6,279 bases of DNA, from positions 1-6,279 of the forward strand of contig JBEVCF010000114.1 of the NCBI GenBank assembly GCA_040514355.1, read 5' to 3'. The notes beneath the pieces are model-generated. The model made no database searches. It was given only the letters and a program-made list of their open reading frames with translations, and had not been told where the DNA came from. Origin of the DNA: Opacimonas sp040514355. Its GTDB lineage: Bacteria > Pseudomonadota > Gammaproteobacteria > Enterobacterales > Alteromonadaceae. The stretch's first letter is position 1. The number at the start of each line of letters is the position of its first letter. This document shows, piece after piece, positions 6,177 to 6,279 of the stretch. The position numbers were made by a program, and so were the translations under genes.

Positions 6177-6215
6177 AAATTTATTAATTAAAACAACGCT
6201 TTAATTAATAAATTT
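6177..6215. repeat. 16-bp AT-only perfect inverted repeat abutting the tRNA 3' end
   Basis: AAATTTATTAATTAAA (6177-6192) and its exact complement (6200-6215) flank a 7-base loop. The right arm's last base overlaps the final A of the tRNA CCA. On the tRNA transcript this would form a long, weak A-U hairpin directly after the mature 3' end. It lacks GC pairs and no U-run follows in that direction, so it is not a standard intrinsic terminator. It may aid termination or 3' processing, or be a trace of a lost mobile element. Confidence 0.6.
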
Positions 6216-6279
6216 GGCGGAGAGAGAGGGATTCGAACCCTCGATACGCTATTAACGTATACACACTTTCCAGGCGTGC
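6215..6279 (-). tRNA. tRNA-Ser(GGA), partial at the window edge
   Basis: The 3' 65 nt of a serine tRNA are visible on the minus strand; the 5' acceptor strand and D-arm lie outside. The anticodon loop CTGGAAA (6267-6273) carries GGA (6269-6271), reading UCC and UCU codons. A long variable arm, diagnostic of class II tRNAs, follows (about 6243-6260, stem TACG/CGTA). Then come the T-arm GAGGGTTCGAATCCCTC and the 3' end CCGCCA with encoded CCA. The anticodon region matches E. coli tRNA-Ser(GGA) very closely from memory. Confidence 0.93.

Noticed and set aside
6215..6279. tRNA-associated att duplication marking a genomic island
   Set aside because: No second copy of the tRNA 3' end occurs elsewhere in the window and no tyrosine integrase is present, so an island boundary cannot be supported here.

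Overview
The window looks like a chromosomal segment of a marine-type gammaproteobacterium, possibly Alteromonadales or a relative. This rests on moderate GC, codon use, an IS3-family transposase and a tRNA-Ser(GGA) whose visible part closely resembles the E. coli one. The genus cannot be fixed from this sequence.

Layout. Bases 1-258 carry no convincing gene. The extreme left may be the last bases of another insertion sequence (stop codon at 29-31, IS-like terminus ending at 60), followed by a stretch rich in inverted repeats. Bases 259-4383, minus strand, hold a two-gene RND efflux operon: a lipoprotein periplasmic adaptor, then an inner-membrane permease 3 bp downstream. Bases 4384-4585 are a divergent control region. 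It has two near-identical elements exactly 40 bp apart, one at the putative efflux promoter and one inside the putative regulator promoter. Bases 4586-5206, plus strand, encode an intact TetR/AcrR-family regulator. No outer-membrane channel gene is present, so the pump probably borrows a TolC-like protein encoded elsewhere.

From 5207 to 6214 the DNA is mobile-element debris. A 5'-truncated IS3-family element keeps the complete DDE catalytic domain and its right terminus (to 5881). That terminus abuts what looks like the left end of a second, oppositely oriented IS3-family element (5882-5977), cut after seven codons of its orfA. Beyond it, an open frame ending at 6077 looks like the tail of a host gene that the second element disrupted. 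The window closes with a 16-bp AT-only perfect inverted repeat touching the CCA end of a partial tRNA-Ser gene on the minus strand.

Functional reading: the regulator most likely represses both itself and the pump by binding the paired elements, with derepression by an unknown ligand. The DNA between the regulator and the tRNA gene has been remodelled by successive insertions and at least one deletion. I see no evidence of a wholly new system. The parts most worth checking are the paired operators, the nested IS junction, the disrupted gene tail and the hairpins beside the tRNA gene and downstream of the pump operon.
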